A stretch of 11,540 bases of DNA from an uncultured Clostridia bacterium (GTDB taxonomy: Bacteria; Bacillota; Clostridia; Christensenellales; DUVY01): contig CALAYY010000120.1 of the NCBI GenBank assembly GCA_937895465.1, positions 1 through 11,540 on the forward strand. Direction: 5' to 3'. Positions 1 through 6,193 of this stretch are shown piece after piece. Numbering within the stretch: position 1 is the stretch's first letter; each line of letters begins with the position of its first letter. The notes beneath the pieces are model-generated. The model searched no databases, had not been told where the DNA came from, and worked only from the letters and a program-made list of their open reading frames with translations. The position numbers and the translations under genes are program-made.

Positions 1-14
1 AAATAAAATTATTA

Positions 15-23
15 TGATATAAT
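15..23 (+). promoter_or_regulatory. Extended -10 promoter for the KilA-N gene
   Basis: A perfect TATAAT at 18-23 is preceded by TGA at 15-17, which makes an extended -10 element. The -35 box would fall at or beyond the left window edge and cannot be judged. The expected start of transcription near 30 leaves a leader of about 50 nt before the KilA-N start codon. Confidence 0.6.
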
Positions 24-83
24 ATTAATTGAGGGCAAAAAGCATTTCATGTTCTAAAGTAAAAACGGGGGGGGTAATATGTT

Positions 84-929
84 ATGTCAAAAAAACTAAT
101 TAAAGAGATAATTCATGCAAAAGGATTAGAAATTGAAATTTATACAGAAGATTTTCAAAACGAGTTTATTTCTTTAACGGACATAGCCAAATATAAGAGC
201 GATGAACCTTTTATTGTAATTAATAACTGGATAAGGGGAAAAGATACGATAGAGTTTTTAGGATTATGGGAACAATTACATAATCCTGACTTTAAACCTA
301 TCGAATTCGATAGGTTTAGAAAAGAAGCTGGATATAACGCTTTTACACTGTCACCACAAAAATGGATAGACAAGACAAATGCAATAGGCATTGTTTCAAA
401 ATCAGGACGTTATGGTGGGACATTTGCTCATTCTGATATTGCGTTTGAATTTGCATCATGGATATCAGCAGAATTTAAGCTTTATATTATTAAAGACTAT
501 AAAAGACTTAAAAATGATGAAAGCAGCCGACTTTCTTTAGACTGGAATCTCAATAGAGAAATTTCAAAACTTAATTATAGAATTCATACCGATGCTATAA
601 AAGAAAACTTACTTCCACTTGAATTGACACCATCCCAAATTGCTATGACCTATGCCAGTGAAGCAGATGTTCTTAATGTTGCACTATTTGGAATAACAGC
701 CAAACAATGGAGAGATAAGAATGCAGATAAGAATGGTAATATTAGAGATTATGCTACATTAAATCAATTATTGGTTTTAGCCAATATGGAAAGCTATAAT
801 GCTATTTTAATTGAACAAGGCAAATCACAAACAGAAAGGCTAAAATTATTGAATCAATTAGCTATTCGTCAGTTAAAAGCAATTCAGCAGATTGATATAG
901 ATGCAATAAAGAAACTTGACGGCAAATAG
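84..929 (+). CDS. KilA-N domain-containing protein
   Basis: This 281-residue protein has an N-terminal KilA-N domain at about residues 25-145. The characteristic stretch is at residues 108-143: a GR-x-GGTFAH block, then FEFASWIS, then FKLYIIKDYKRLK. KilA-N is a DNA-binding fold of phage and large DNA viruses and is also found in many stand-alone bacterial genes of about this length; its cellular role there is not established. The C-terminal half (about 175-281) contains an ALFG-x-TAKQWRD segment and an RDYATLNQLL helix that I recall from the same architecture. The ATG at 84 is chosen over the one at 79, which hits a stop after a few codons. The ribosome binding site is a run of eight G at 67-74. 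The codons for residues around FKPIEFDRF form an exact DNA palindrome. No phage structural or integrase genes are adjacent, so whether it is a prophage remnant or a resident gene is open. Confidence 0.85.
   Translation: MSKKLIKEIIHAKGLEIEIYTEDFQNEFISLTDIAKYKSDEPFIVINNWIRGKDTIEFLGLWEQLHNPDFKPIEFDRFRKEAGYNAFTLSPQKWIDKTNAIGIVSKSGRYGGTFAHSDIAFEFASWISAEFKLYIIKDYKRLKNDESSRLSLDWNLNREISKLNYRIHTDAIKENLLPLELTPSQIAMTYASEADVLNVALFGITAKQWRDKNADKNGNIRDYATLNQLLVLANMESYNAILIEQGKSQTERLKLLNQLAIRQLKAIQQIDIDAIKKLDGK
293..318. repeat. Perfect 26-bp palindrome inside the KilA-N gene
   Basis: Thirteen consecutive base pairs are symmetric about the junction 305/306, with an EcoRI-type GAATTC core. Each half has the pattern TAAACCTATCGAA. 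The symmetry breaks at 292/319. It lies over the codons for FKPIEFDRF in the KilA-N domain. Confidence 0.95.
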
Positions 930-977
930 AAATTAAACAAAAAACCATTAATATTTTTTTATGTCTAATATACCGTC

Positions 978-1829
978 TTATTCCTGTTCGCTGTCATTAA
1001 TACCATCCTCATACTCATCCAAAAAGCTGTGTTTTTCGCCGTGGCGGCGGTAGGCGATAACAGTATCAAGATTGACATTATGTGCGCTTGTAAAGATGTT
1101 AAGTGCTATATGCGGATTGACTTTTTCTAAGCTTTTTATAAGTGCTTTCATTTCTGCACGCTTGCCTGTTATCTCTGTATCGCTTTTTTCTGTCATCTTG
1201 CATGCACAGCGTAAAAATTCTAGTCCGTTATATTTTGCCCAGCCTATTATATCGCCTTCTCTTATCATATACATAGGGCGGATAAGCTCCATGCCCTCAA
1301 AGTTTGCACTTTTTAATTTGGGCATCATGGTCTTGTATTCTGAGCCATAAAACATACTCATAAGTATAGTTTCTACAACATCATCCATGTGATGTGCTAA
1401 GGCAATTTTGTTACAGCCTAAGTTTTTTGCGTTTTTATAAAGATAACCTCGACGCATTCTTGCACACAAATAGCAAGGACTGCCGCCTGCTTGATCTACA
1501 ACATCAAAAATATCTGATTGAAATATTGTAATAGGTACATCCATTGTAATGGCATTGTCTTGGATAAGTTGCAGGTTTTTTTCATTGTAGCCTGGGTTCA
1601 TAACCAAAAACACCAATTCAAACTTGATAGTACTTCTTTTTTGAAGTTCCTGAAAGCATTTTGCCATCAAGAATGAATCCTTGCCGCCTGAGATACATAC
1701 GGCTATTTTGTCGCCTTGCTTTAATAACTGGTATTGGTCAATGGCGTTGACAAATTTTCGCCAGATTTTGGAGCGGTATTTTTTTATTAAACTTCTTTCT
1801 ATAAGGGCTGATCTTGATAATTCTTTCAT
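978..1829 (-). CDS. ttcA: TtcA-like tRNA 2-thiocytidine biosynthesis protein
   Basis: This 283-residue cytosolic PP-loop ATPase most resembles TtcA, which adenylates cytidine 32 of certain tRNAs and replaces the C2 oxygen with sulfur, using a [4Fe-4S] cluster. The PP-loop SGGKDS is at residues 47-52. A CxxC pair at Cys119 and Cys122 and a later cysteine cluster (Cys208, Cys210) match the three-cysteine cluster site expected for TtcA. The ALAHHMDDVVET block at 144-155 is the second conserved nucleotide-binding region of the family. The ATG start has an AAAGGA ribosome binding site at 1840-1835. Length is close to that of TtcA. The gene lies downstream of the SulP gene on the same strand but appears to have its own promoter after an intervening terminator. 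The alternative is a related PP-loop thiolase with another target nucleotide, since I cannot place it in a subfamily without alignment. Confidence 0.85.
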   Translation of the reverse strand: MKELSRSALIERSLIKKYRSKIWRKFVNAIDQYQLLKQGDKIAVCISGGKDSFLMAKCFQELQKRSTIKFELVFLVMNPGYNEKNLQLIQDNAITMDVPITIFQSDIFDVVDQAGGSPCYLCARMRRGYLYKNAKNLGCNKIALAHHMDDVVETILMSMFYGSEYKTMMPKLKSANFEGMELIRPMYMIREGDIIGWAKYNGLEFLRCACKMTEKSDTEITGKRAEMKALIKSLEKVNPHIALNIFTSAHNVNLDTVIAYRRHGEKHSFLDEYEDGINDSEQE

Positions 1830-1849
1830 ATTAATCCTTTATCCTAACT

Positions 1850-1878
1850 ATTATTAATAAAAAAGCCTTAGCTGTCAA
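1850..1878 (-). promoter_or_regulatory. Promoter for ttcA, overlapping a terminator
   Basis: On the minus strand a perfect -35 TTGACA (1878-1873) is followed after exactly 17 bases by AATAAT (1855-1850), one mismatch from consensus. The start of transcription would fall near 1843, giving a very short leader with the AAAGGA site before the ATG at 1829. The -35 box lies in the loop of the terminator hairpin behind the SulP gene. Confidence 0.6.
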
Positions 1879-1890
1879 CTATGCTAAGCC
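1859..1890 (-). terminator. Intrinsic terminator of the SulP gene
   Basis: Read on the minus strand, GGCTTAGC (1890-1883) can pair with GCTAAGGC (1872-1865), giving six continuous pairs plus one beyond a single mismatch. Six T (1864-1859) follow directly. It lies about 25 bases past the SulP stop codon. Confidence 0.65.
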
Positions 1891-1915
1891 AATGATTTTT
1901 TTAAAATGAGATTTT

Positions 1916-3472
1916 TTAGCTTCTACTTATATCTGCCTGAGAAGAGACAGTTTTTATAAAGTTAGGGTTGATAGCTGTTTGTATGCTGACATAATTAGAT
2001 CTTATTGAATTTATCCAATTATTAAGTGTTGCATAACCTGTCATATCATAGCCGCTGATACCTTGCAAATCCAGCTTCAAAACTGAAGATTTGGGTAAAG
2101 TTATTTTGGCTACTTTTTGAGCGGTTATCAAGTTGAGCGTACCCGAAAGGTATATTATATTGGCTATTGTTTTGATATTAAGTTCGGTTGATATCTGCTT
2201 TGATTTTTTCATGGTATTTTCTATCCACAAAATTATTAAGCTTAAAATTATTCCTGACGAAATAGCTATGATAATATTGACCAAAAATGTAAACAAAAAT
2301 GTTACATAAAACACTGCAATATCTTTTATAGAAAAATCAAACACCTTTTTTACCGTTTTGAAGTCAAACATATTAATGCATACAACAAATAATATAGCTG
2401 CCAAAACGCACAACGGAATATACGAAGCCAACGGCATCAAAAACAAACCAGTTAGAAGTATAACCAAGCTATGTATTATAGAAGATATAGGAGACACAGC
2501 ACCAGCCTTGATATTGGAGCCTGTTCGTGCGACTGCTCCCATAACAGGGATTGCACCAAAACACGCACAAGCTATATTAGCTAATCCTTGCGAAACAAGT
2601 TCCGCATTCATATTGGTTTTTTTTGCGCTCATATTGTCGGCAGTCATCGCCGATAAGAGCGACACAATGGCAATAAGTATTGCTATATATATAGAAGGCT
2701 GAATTATTTTGCCCAAATTCACACCTTTAAAAGTCAGTTCGAAATTAAACTCCATAGTAAGATTGCCATATTTTGTGCCTAAATTGGGTATATTGAGTTT
2801 AAAGGCGGCGGCAATTACAGAGCATATTATAATAGCTGCCATAGGTCCGGGAAACTTTATATTTAACTTTTTCCAAACAAGCAAAAAGACAACGCACAAG
2901 ATTCCTATTATAATAGAAGTAATATTAGCAGAACTTAGACTTTGCAGATATACCGTCCATTTTCCCAAAGCGTTTGAGGGCAGATTAGAAAAACTCAGAC
3001 CCAAAAAATCAGGCACCTGAGAAGTAAATATAGTAAGAGCAAGCCCTGCGCTAAAGCCTATAACTACTGGGCGTGCAATGTATTTTGCATATTTGCCAAG
3101 CTTTAATAACCCCAATATTAATACTATTATCCCCGCAAAAAATGTAGCCAAAAGCATACCTGAAAATCCCACATCTTTTAGCGTCTTGTTAAGAATTAAG
3201 ATACAAGCACCTGTGGGTCCTGTTATCTGATAACGGCAGCCCGAAAACATAGCCGCAACAATACCTGCAATAAACGCAGAAATCAAACCAACTACAGGCG
3301 GCACGCCCGAAGACGCCGCAAAAGCAATTGATAAGGGTATAGCAATAATACCCACAAGCACGCCTGCAGATAGGTCTTTTATTATGCTTTGTTTTTGGTA
3401 ATAATGTTTTAATAAAAATGATTGGGGGGTAAAAGAACTAAGATAATTCTTTAGGGTTTTTGTTTTTGGCAA
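1916..3472 (-). CDS. SulP-family inorganic anion transporter
   Basis: This 518-residue integral membrane protein of the SulP (SLC26-like) family imports inorganic anions such as sulfate or bicarbonate, or dicarboxylates; the substrate cannot be read from sequence. The family motif ITGPTGA is at residues 83-89, after the first hydrophobic segments. Hydrophobic helices fill about residues 33-425. A short C-terminal cytoplasmic STAS domain starts near 438 and contains DMTG at 476-479, matching the usual DxSG signature. The start is TTG at 3472, supported by AAGGAA eight bases upstream and by the absence of a better ATG. It has a textbook promoter, a divergent ssrA promoter beyond it, and its own terminator. 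The adjacent thiolation gene makes a sulfur-supply link tempting, but they seem to be transcribed separately. Confidence 0.9.
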   Translation of the reverse strand: MPKTKTLKNYLSSFTPQSFLLKHYYQKQSIIKDLSAGVLVGIIAIPLSIAFAASSGVPPVVGLISAFIAGIVAAMFSGCRYQITGPTGACILILNKTLKDVGFSGMLLATFFAGIIVLILGLLKLGKYAKYIARPVVIGFSAGLALTIFTSQVPDFLGLSFSNLPSNALGKWTVYLQSLSSANITSIIIGILCVVFLLVWKKLNIKFPGPMAAIIICSVIAAAFKLNIPNLGTKYGNLTMEFNFELTFKGVNLGKIIQPSIYIAILIAIVSLLSAMTADNMSAKKTNMNAELVSQGLANIACACFGAIPVMGAVARTGSNIKAGAVSPISSIIHSLVILLTGLFLMPLASYIPLCVLAAILFVVCINMFDFKTVKKVFDFSIKDIAVFYVTFLFTFLVNIIIAISSGIILSLIILWIENTMKKSKQISTELNIKTIANIIYLSGTLNLITAQKVAKITLPKSSVLKLDLQGISGYDMTGYATLNNWINSIRSNYVSIQTAINPNFIKTVSSQADISRS

Positions 3473-3516
3473 GTTTTTAATTCCTTTTTAGCATATTATT
3501 TTTAAGCTCAAACGGC

Positions 3517-3544
3517 ATTATATCACGATTAATATTGCTGTCAA
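3517..3544 (-). promoter_or_regulatory. Consensus sigma-A promoter for the SulP gene
   Basis: On the minus strand a perfect TTGACA (3544-3539) and a perfect TATAAT (3522-3517) are separated by 16 bases. Transcription would start near 3510, leaving a leader of about 38 nt that contains the AAGGAA ribosome binding site. An 18-bp AT-only palindrome (3580-3597) lies just upstream. Confidence 0.8.
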
Positions 3545-3658
3545 GAAAAATATTATGGTTTTTTATTGGTTTTGACCGTATAAAATATATATTTTATTTC
3601 AAAAATAGTATGTATAAAATCAGGGTATTTTTAACCAAATTTATCAAAATAACAGTAC

Positions 3659-3687
3659 TTTACAAAACATGCTGCATATGATATTAT
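3659..3687 (+). promoter_or_regulatory. Promoter for ssrA
   Basis: TTTACA (3659-3664) and TATTAT (3682-3687) are separated by 17 bases, and TGA directly precedes the -10 box to make it extended. The predicted start near 3694 is a few bases before the mature 5' end of the tmRNA at 3701. Confidence 0.75.
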
Positions 3688-3700
3688 ATTAATACTTTAT

Positions 3701-4053
3701 GGGGATGTACCGGATTCGACGGGGGAATTCGGAGGCAAAAAAGCATGCAGAAGCGCCGTGCTTCTTTAAAAATGGCAAACAATTTAAACGCTGATACTTC
3801 TAATACAAAATTAGCTTTAGCTGCTTAACAGCTAACGCCGGCAGATTGTGCCTACAACAGTTTGTGCAGGCGTCATAATTAGTTAGGGTACTTTTCTTAG
3901 CGCTGCCCTTGCACTAAGAGAGGACTTATTAGGGCTTGTTCGTTTTAACTATGCCGTTTGAGTCTAAAACGAAGAGATTAAAAAACGGCTAAGCATGTAG
4001 AAAGTTGTTAACGCTTCTTTCGGACCGGGGTTCAACTCCCCGCATCTCCACCA
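3701..4053 (+). ncRNA. ssrA: tmRNA (transfer-messenger RNA)
   Basis: This 353-nt RNA rescues stalled ribosomes by acting first as an alanine tRNA and then as a short mRNA that adds a degradation tag. The 5' end GGGGATG pairs with CATCTCC at 4043-4049. The third pair is G-U, the alanyl-tRNA synthetase identity element. The discriminator A and encoded CCA (4051-4053) follow, and the T-arm GGTTCAACTCC is at 4029-4039. The segment after the 5' end carries the usual GGATTCGACGGGG of tmRNA. The tag frame follows directly on an AAAATG context. The rest of the interior should form the family's pseudoknots, which I did not fold. It is a one-piece tmRNA with its own promoter and terminator. Confidence 0.97.
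3775..3828 (+). other. tmRNA proteolysis tag reading frame
   Basis: The resume codon GCA at 3775 opens a frame of 17 codons ending at TAA (3826-3828). It encodes ANNLNADTSNTKLALAA, to which the charged alanine is added in front. The LALAA end is the expected signal for ClpXP-type proteases. The resume point is inferred from the family pattern. Confidence 0.9.
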
Positions 4054-4060
4054 AAAACAC

Positions 4061-4103
4061 AATCCGAACCAAATTATTATAGAAATGGTTCGGATTTTTT
4101 ATT
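4061..4103 (+). terminator. Intrinsic terminator of ssrA
   Basis: AATCCGAACCA (4061-4071) pairs perfectly with TGGTTCGGATT (4086-4096) around a 14-base loop, and the sequence continues into a T run to 4100. It begins eight bases after the CCA end. Confidence 0.9.
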
Positions 4104-4117
4104 TGCTTAAAATAATA

Positions 4118-4146
4118 TTGTGTTTTTTGTATATTAATGTTATTAT
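4118..4146 (+). promoter_or_regulatory. Probable promoter for the AIPR gene
   Basis: TATTAT (4141-4146) is preceded by TGT, giving an extended -10 box. A weak -35 match, TTGTGT (4118-4123), stands 17 bases upstream. A small inverted repeat (4153-4166) lies where transcription would begin. Confidence 0.45.
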
Positions 4147-4152
4147 ATGTAA

Positions 4153-4166
4153 AAACATAGATGTTT
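4153..4166. repeat. Inverted repeat at the AIPR transcription start
   Basis: AAACAT and ATGTTT are exact inverted copies separated by AG. The position just downstream of the presumed -10 box fits a repressor operator, but no regulator gene is adjacent. Confidence 0.4.
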
Positions 4167-4192
4167 ATAAATATATACATAAGGGGATAGAA

Positions 4193-4831
4193 ATGAGTTT
4201 TAATATTTCAAACTTTTCTTTAATAAATTCAACTGTTCAAAGTATAAAAGAGGGACTTAAACTTGAAAAATCTTCGGATGCATTTTATTTTTTTGCCTTA
4301 AATAAAATTTTAGAATTATCAAATGACGATATCTCTGAAAGCATAACTGATAATTCTTTTCTAAAGAACCAATCACTACCTAGTGGACATGATAGGGGAA
4401 TTGATGCTGTTTATATAGATGATGATAACAACATTCACATATTTAATATGAAATATACTGAAAAGGTTGAAAAATCAAAAGATGCTAATTTTCCGTCTTC
4501 TGAAATAGATAAAATTATAAATTATTTTGATTGTTTATATAATGTTAATAAGCAAGGAATGAAAAACGCAAATGATAGATTGAAACAGTTTACTGAAGAA
4601 ATTTGGTTATTATTTTCTAAAGAAAAAAAACAACCAATAGTAAAGCTATATTTATGTAGCAACCATTATTTAGGAATTGAGAGTTCTGAATATGATCGAT
4701 TAAAATCTAGTTTAAGTGAATATAAAATTGAAATAAAAGAATATCTTCTAAATGATTTTGTATTTCTTACTACTAGAGGTAATATTAAACACCTAATGCA
4801 CAGTTTAGAGTTGATAAAAAACAGTTATTAG
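4193..4831 (+). CDS. AIPR-family protein, N-terminal part (frame-shifted gene)
   Basis: This 212-residue frame is the first part of an AIPR (abortive infection phage resistance) protein. The ATG at 4193 is preceded by AAGGGG at 4181-4186; an in-frame extension to 4085 would begin inside the ssrA terminator and has no ribosome binding site. Residues 66-90 contain GIDAVYIDDDNNIHIFNMKY, a PD-(D/E)XK nuclease-like core (Asp71, Asn85, Lys87), with Asn where the related QxK form would have Gln. The frame stops at 4829, just where the conserved second domain begins in the -1 frame at 4789-5931. Joined by one -1 shift, the two parts give about 579 residues, a usual AIPR length. Either the gene is disrupted by a one-base loss or sequencing error, or the shift is programmed. 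Confidence 0.75.
   Translation: MSFNISNFSLINSTVQSIKEGLKLEKSSDAFYFFALNKILELSNDDISESITDNSFLKNQSLPSGHDRGIDAVYIDDDNNIHIFNMKYTEKVEKSKDANFPSSEIDKIINYFDCLYNVNKQGMKNANDRLKQFTEEIWLLFSKEKKQPIVKLYLCSNHYLGIESSEYDRLKSSLSEYKIEIKEYLLNDFVFLTTRGNIKHLMHSLELIKNSY
4816..4822 (+). other. Candidate -1 slippery heptamer A_AAA_AAC
   Basis: In the reading frame that starts at 4193, the codons here are AAA AAC preceded by A, which is the classic X_XXY_YYZ arrangement. A -1 slip here enters the downstream AIPR frame at CAG (4822), nine bases before the upstream stop codon. I see no clear stem-loop after it and no strong Shine-Dalgarno stimulator before it. Confidence 0.35.
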
Positions 4832-4890
4832 AAAAAGGTGGCGGTGGAGATATAAAAGCATTAATTGTACCAATAAATGCTTTAGACTTA

Positions 4891-5931
4891 ATGAGAATGA
4901 TTTCTACAAATGAAGATTACCGTAATGATCCTGAGTTAAATGAACAATATTTTACACAAATAGAAATTAATGAAGATGTGTTTCACGATAATGTAAGGGT
5001 TTATAAAAAAGCAAAAGGTAGAATAAATAAAGGAATATGTATTACTGCAAAATCAGATGATAGGGTTAAGTTTTTTTATTATAATAATGGAATTACAATT
5101 ACATGTAAATCTTTTTCTTATACTCCAAGCGTATTTAGTTTAGTGTCAATAAGTGAGTTTCAAGTAGTTAATGGTTGTCAAACTTTGCATGCGCTTTTTG
5201 ATGTATTTAAGGAAAATTATCAATATCTAAAAGATATTGACATACTTTGCAGAATATATGAGTTAAAAAACCCAGATCAGAGTGTTAAGATTGCAGAATA
5301 TACTAATAGTCAAAATCCTGTTAAAAGTAGAGATATTAGATCAATTGATTTTATTCAAGAAAAGATAGAAAAAGAACTAATGGTTAAAGGCTATAAATAT
5401 CAAAGAAAATCATCACAATTTATTATTGATGAGAAAACAATTGATGCTGAAAAAGCAGGACAAGCTATGTTAGCCTTTTATTTGAATATGCCGAGAGAAT
5501 CAAAGAATGCAAAGGGAATAATATTTGCTGAAAAATATGAAGAAATTTTTCATGAAGATATTACAGCGGATGAGTTATTACTACCATACAACTTACTTGT
5601 TTTAATAGAAAATAAAAAGAAAGAAATAACGGAGGATAAAAATATTTCTTATTCTCAAAAATCGCATATAATTTATTGCTCATATAATTTATTGTATTTA
5701 TTAAAAGTTCTTGCAAAAGAGAGGGATATAGAGTTATTTCATCTAAATCTTAATAAAATTTTTGAGTTATATGATTCTGCAAAAGATATTATAGATAGAG
5801 CAGTAGAAATAGCAAAAAAACGTGAAGGCGAGAAATATATAGATCAATCATATTTTAAATCAACTAGAGTTATGGATGATATTGGTAATATCTTGAAAGA
5901 AATCAAATTAGAAAGCAATTTTAGCTATTAA
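4891..5931 (+). CDS. AIPR-family protein, main domain (frame-shifted gene)
   Basis: This is the larger part of the AIPR protein, 346 residues counted from the first ATG, though the frame is open from 4789 and its upstream codons read like family sequence (QFRVDKKQLLEKG, then DIKALIVPI). The ATG at 4891 has no ribosome binding site and lies inside conserved sequence, so independent translation is unlikely. The AIPR signature is visible: an NVRVYKK-x-KGRINKGI stretch, then FYYNNGITI, then VVNGCQTLHAL, then an EYTNSQNPV motif. AIPR proteins were linked to lactococcal abortive infection and other phage defence; the biochemical action is poorly defined. Codon use is strikingly AT-rich compared with the genes on either side, which fits acquisition by transfer. 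No partner toxin, antitoxin or methylase gene is adjacent. Confidence 0.8.
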   Translation: MRMISTNEDYRNDPELNEQYFTQIEINEDVFHDNVRVYKKAKGRINKGICITAKSDDRVKFFYYNNGITITCKSFSYTPSVFSLVSISEFQVVNGCQTLHALFDVFKENYQYLKDIDILCRIYELKNPDQSVKIAEYTNSQNPVKSRDIRSIDFIQEKIEKELMVKGYKYQRKSSQFIIDEKTIDAEKAGQAMLAFYLNMPRESKNAKGIIFAEKYEEIFHEDITADELLLPYNLLVLIENKKKEITEDKNISYSQKSHIIYCSYNLLYLLKVLAKERDIELFHLNLNKIFELYDSAKDIIDRAVEIAKKREGEKYIDQSYFKSTRVMDDIGNILKEIKLESNFSY

Positions 5932-5940
5932 AAAGCTAAA
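5920..5940 (+). terminator. Possible weak terminator of the AIPR gene
   Basis: TTTAGCT (5920-5926) and AGCTAAA (5934-5940) can form a seven-pair stem that includes the stop codon in its loop. The following sequence is only loosely T-rich, so termination is uncertain. The rest of the gap to 6193 holds a poly-T/poly-A palindrome (6039-6056), a TTACCTA/TAGGTAA pair (5975-5981 and 6004-6010) and no gene that I can support. Confidence 0.3.
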
Positions 5941-6038
5941 AGATTCTTTTAAATATATTTTATTAAATTTAGATTTACCTATTTAGATAAAACTATTCAA
6001 AATTAGGTAATGGCAAAAATAAACATAAAAATTATTTA

Positions 6039-6056
6039 GCTTTTTTTAAAAAAAGC
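6039..6056. repeat. 18-bp palindrome of T7-A7 between GC ends
   Basis: GC, seven T, seven A and GC form an exact palindrome between the AIPR gene and the LysM-GH18 gene. It has no loop, so it is not a standard terminator. Such T/A tracts may instead affect DNA bending. Confidence 0.6.
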
Positions 6057-6139
6057 CTCAAAAGAATAAAAATATCAATATACCAAAAACTCCCATAATT
6101 TACTCTAAAGATTTTCAATATCCCCTTTTAACAGTATAT

Positions 6140-6168
6140 TTGCCTTTTTTACTGCATAGTATTTTAAT
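6140..6168 (+). promoter_or_regulatory. Possible promoter for the LysM-GH18 gene
   Basis: TTGCCT (6140-6145) and TTTAAT (6163-6168) are 17 bases apart, with four and five matches to consensus. If the gene is a spore gene it may instead use a sporulation sigma factor, whose boxes I could not identify with confidence. Confidence 0.25.
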
Positions 6169-6193
6169 ATATTAAAAAAAGTAGGTATATATA

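Noticed and set aside
930..977. Possible terminator between the KilA-N gene and ttcA.
   Set aside because: Only A-run to T-run pairing is available, with no GC-containing stem.
3580..3597. 18-bp AT-only palindrome upstream of the SulP promoter.
   Set aside because: It consists only of A and T in an AT-rich gap, so chance is a sufficient explanation. At most it acts as an upstream promoter element.
3989..4180. Minus-strand open frame of 63 codons.
   Set aside because: It overlaps the tmRNA 3' end and its terminator. Peptides that include the reverse complement of tRNA-like ends are common false genes.
4085..4192. In-frame upstream extension of the AIPR N-terminal frame, with a hydrophobic segment resembling a signal peptide.
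   Set aside because: It begins inside the 3' arm of the ssrA terminator, has no ribosome binding site, and the ATG at 4193 has a good one. The hydrophobicity is what AT-rich noncoding DNA gives.
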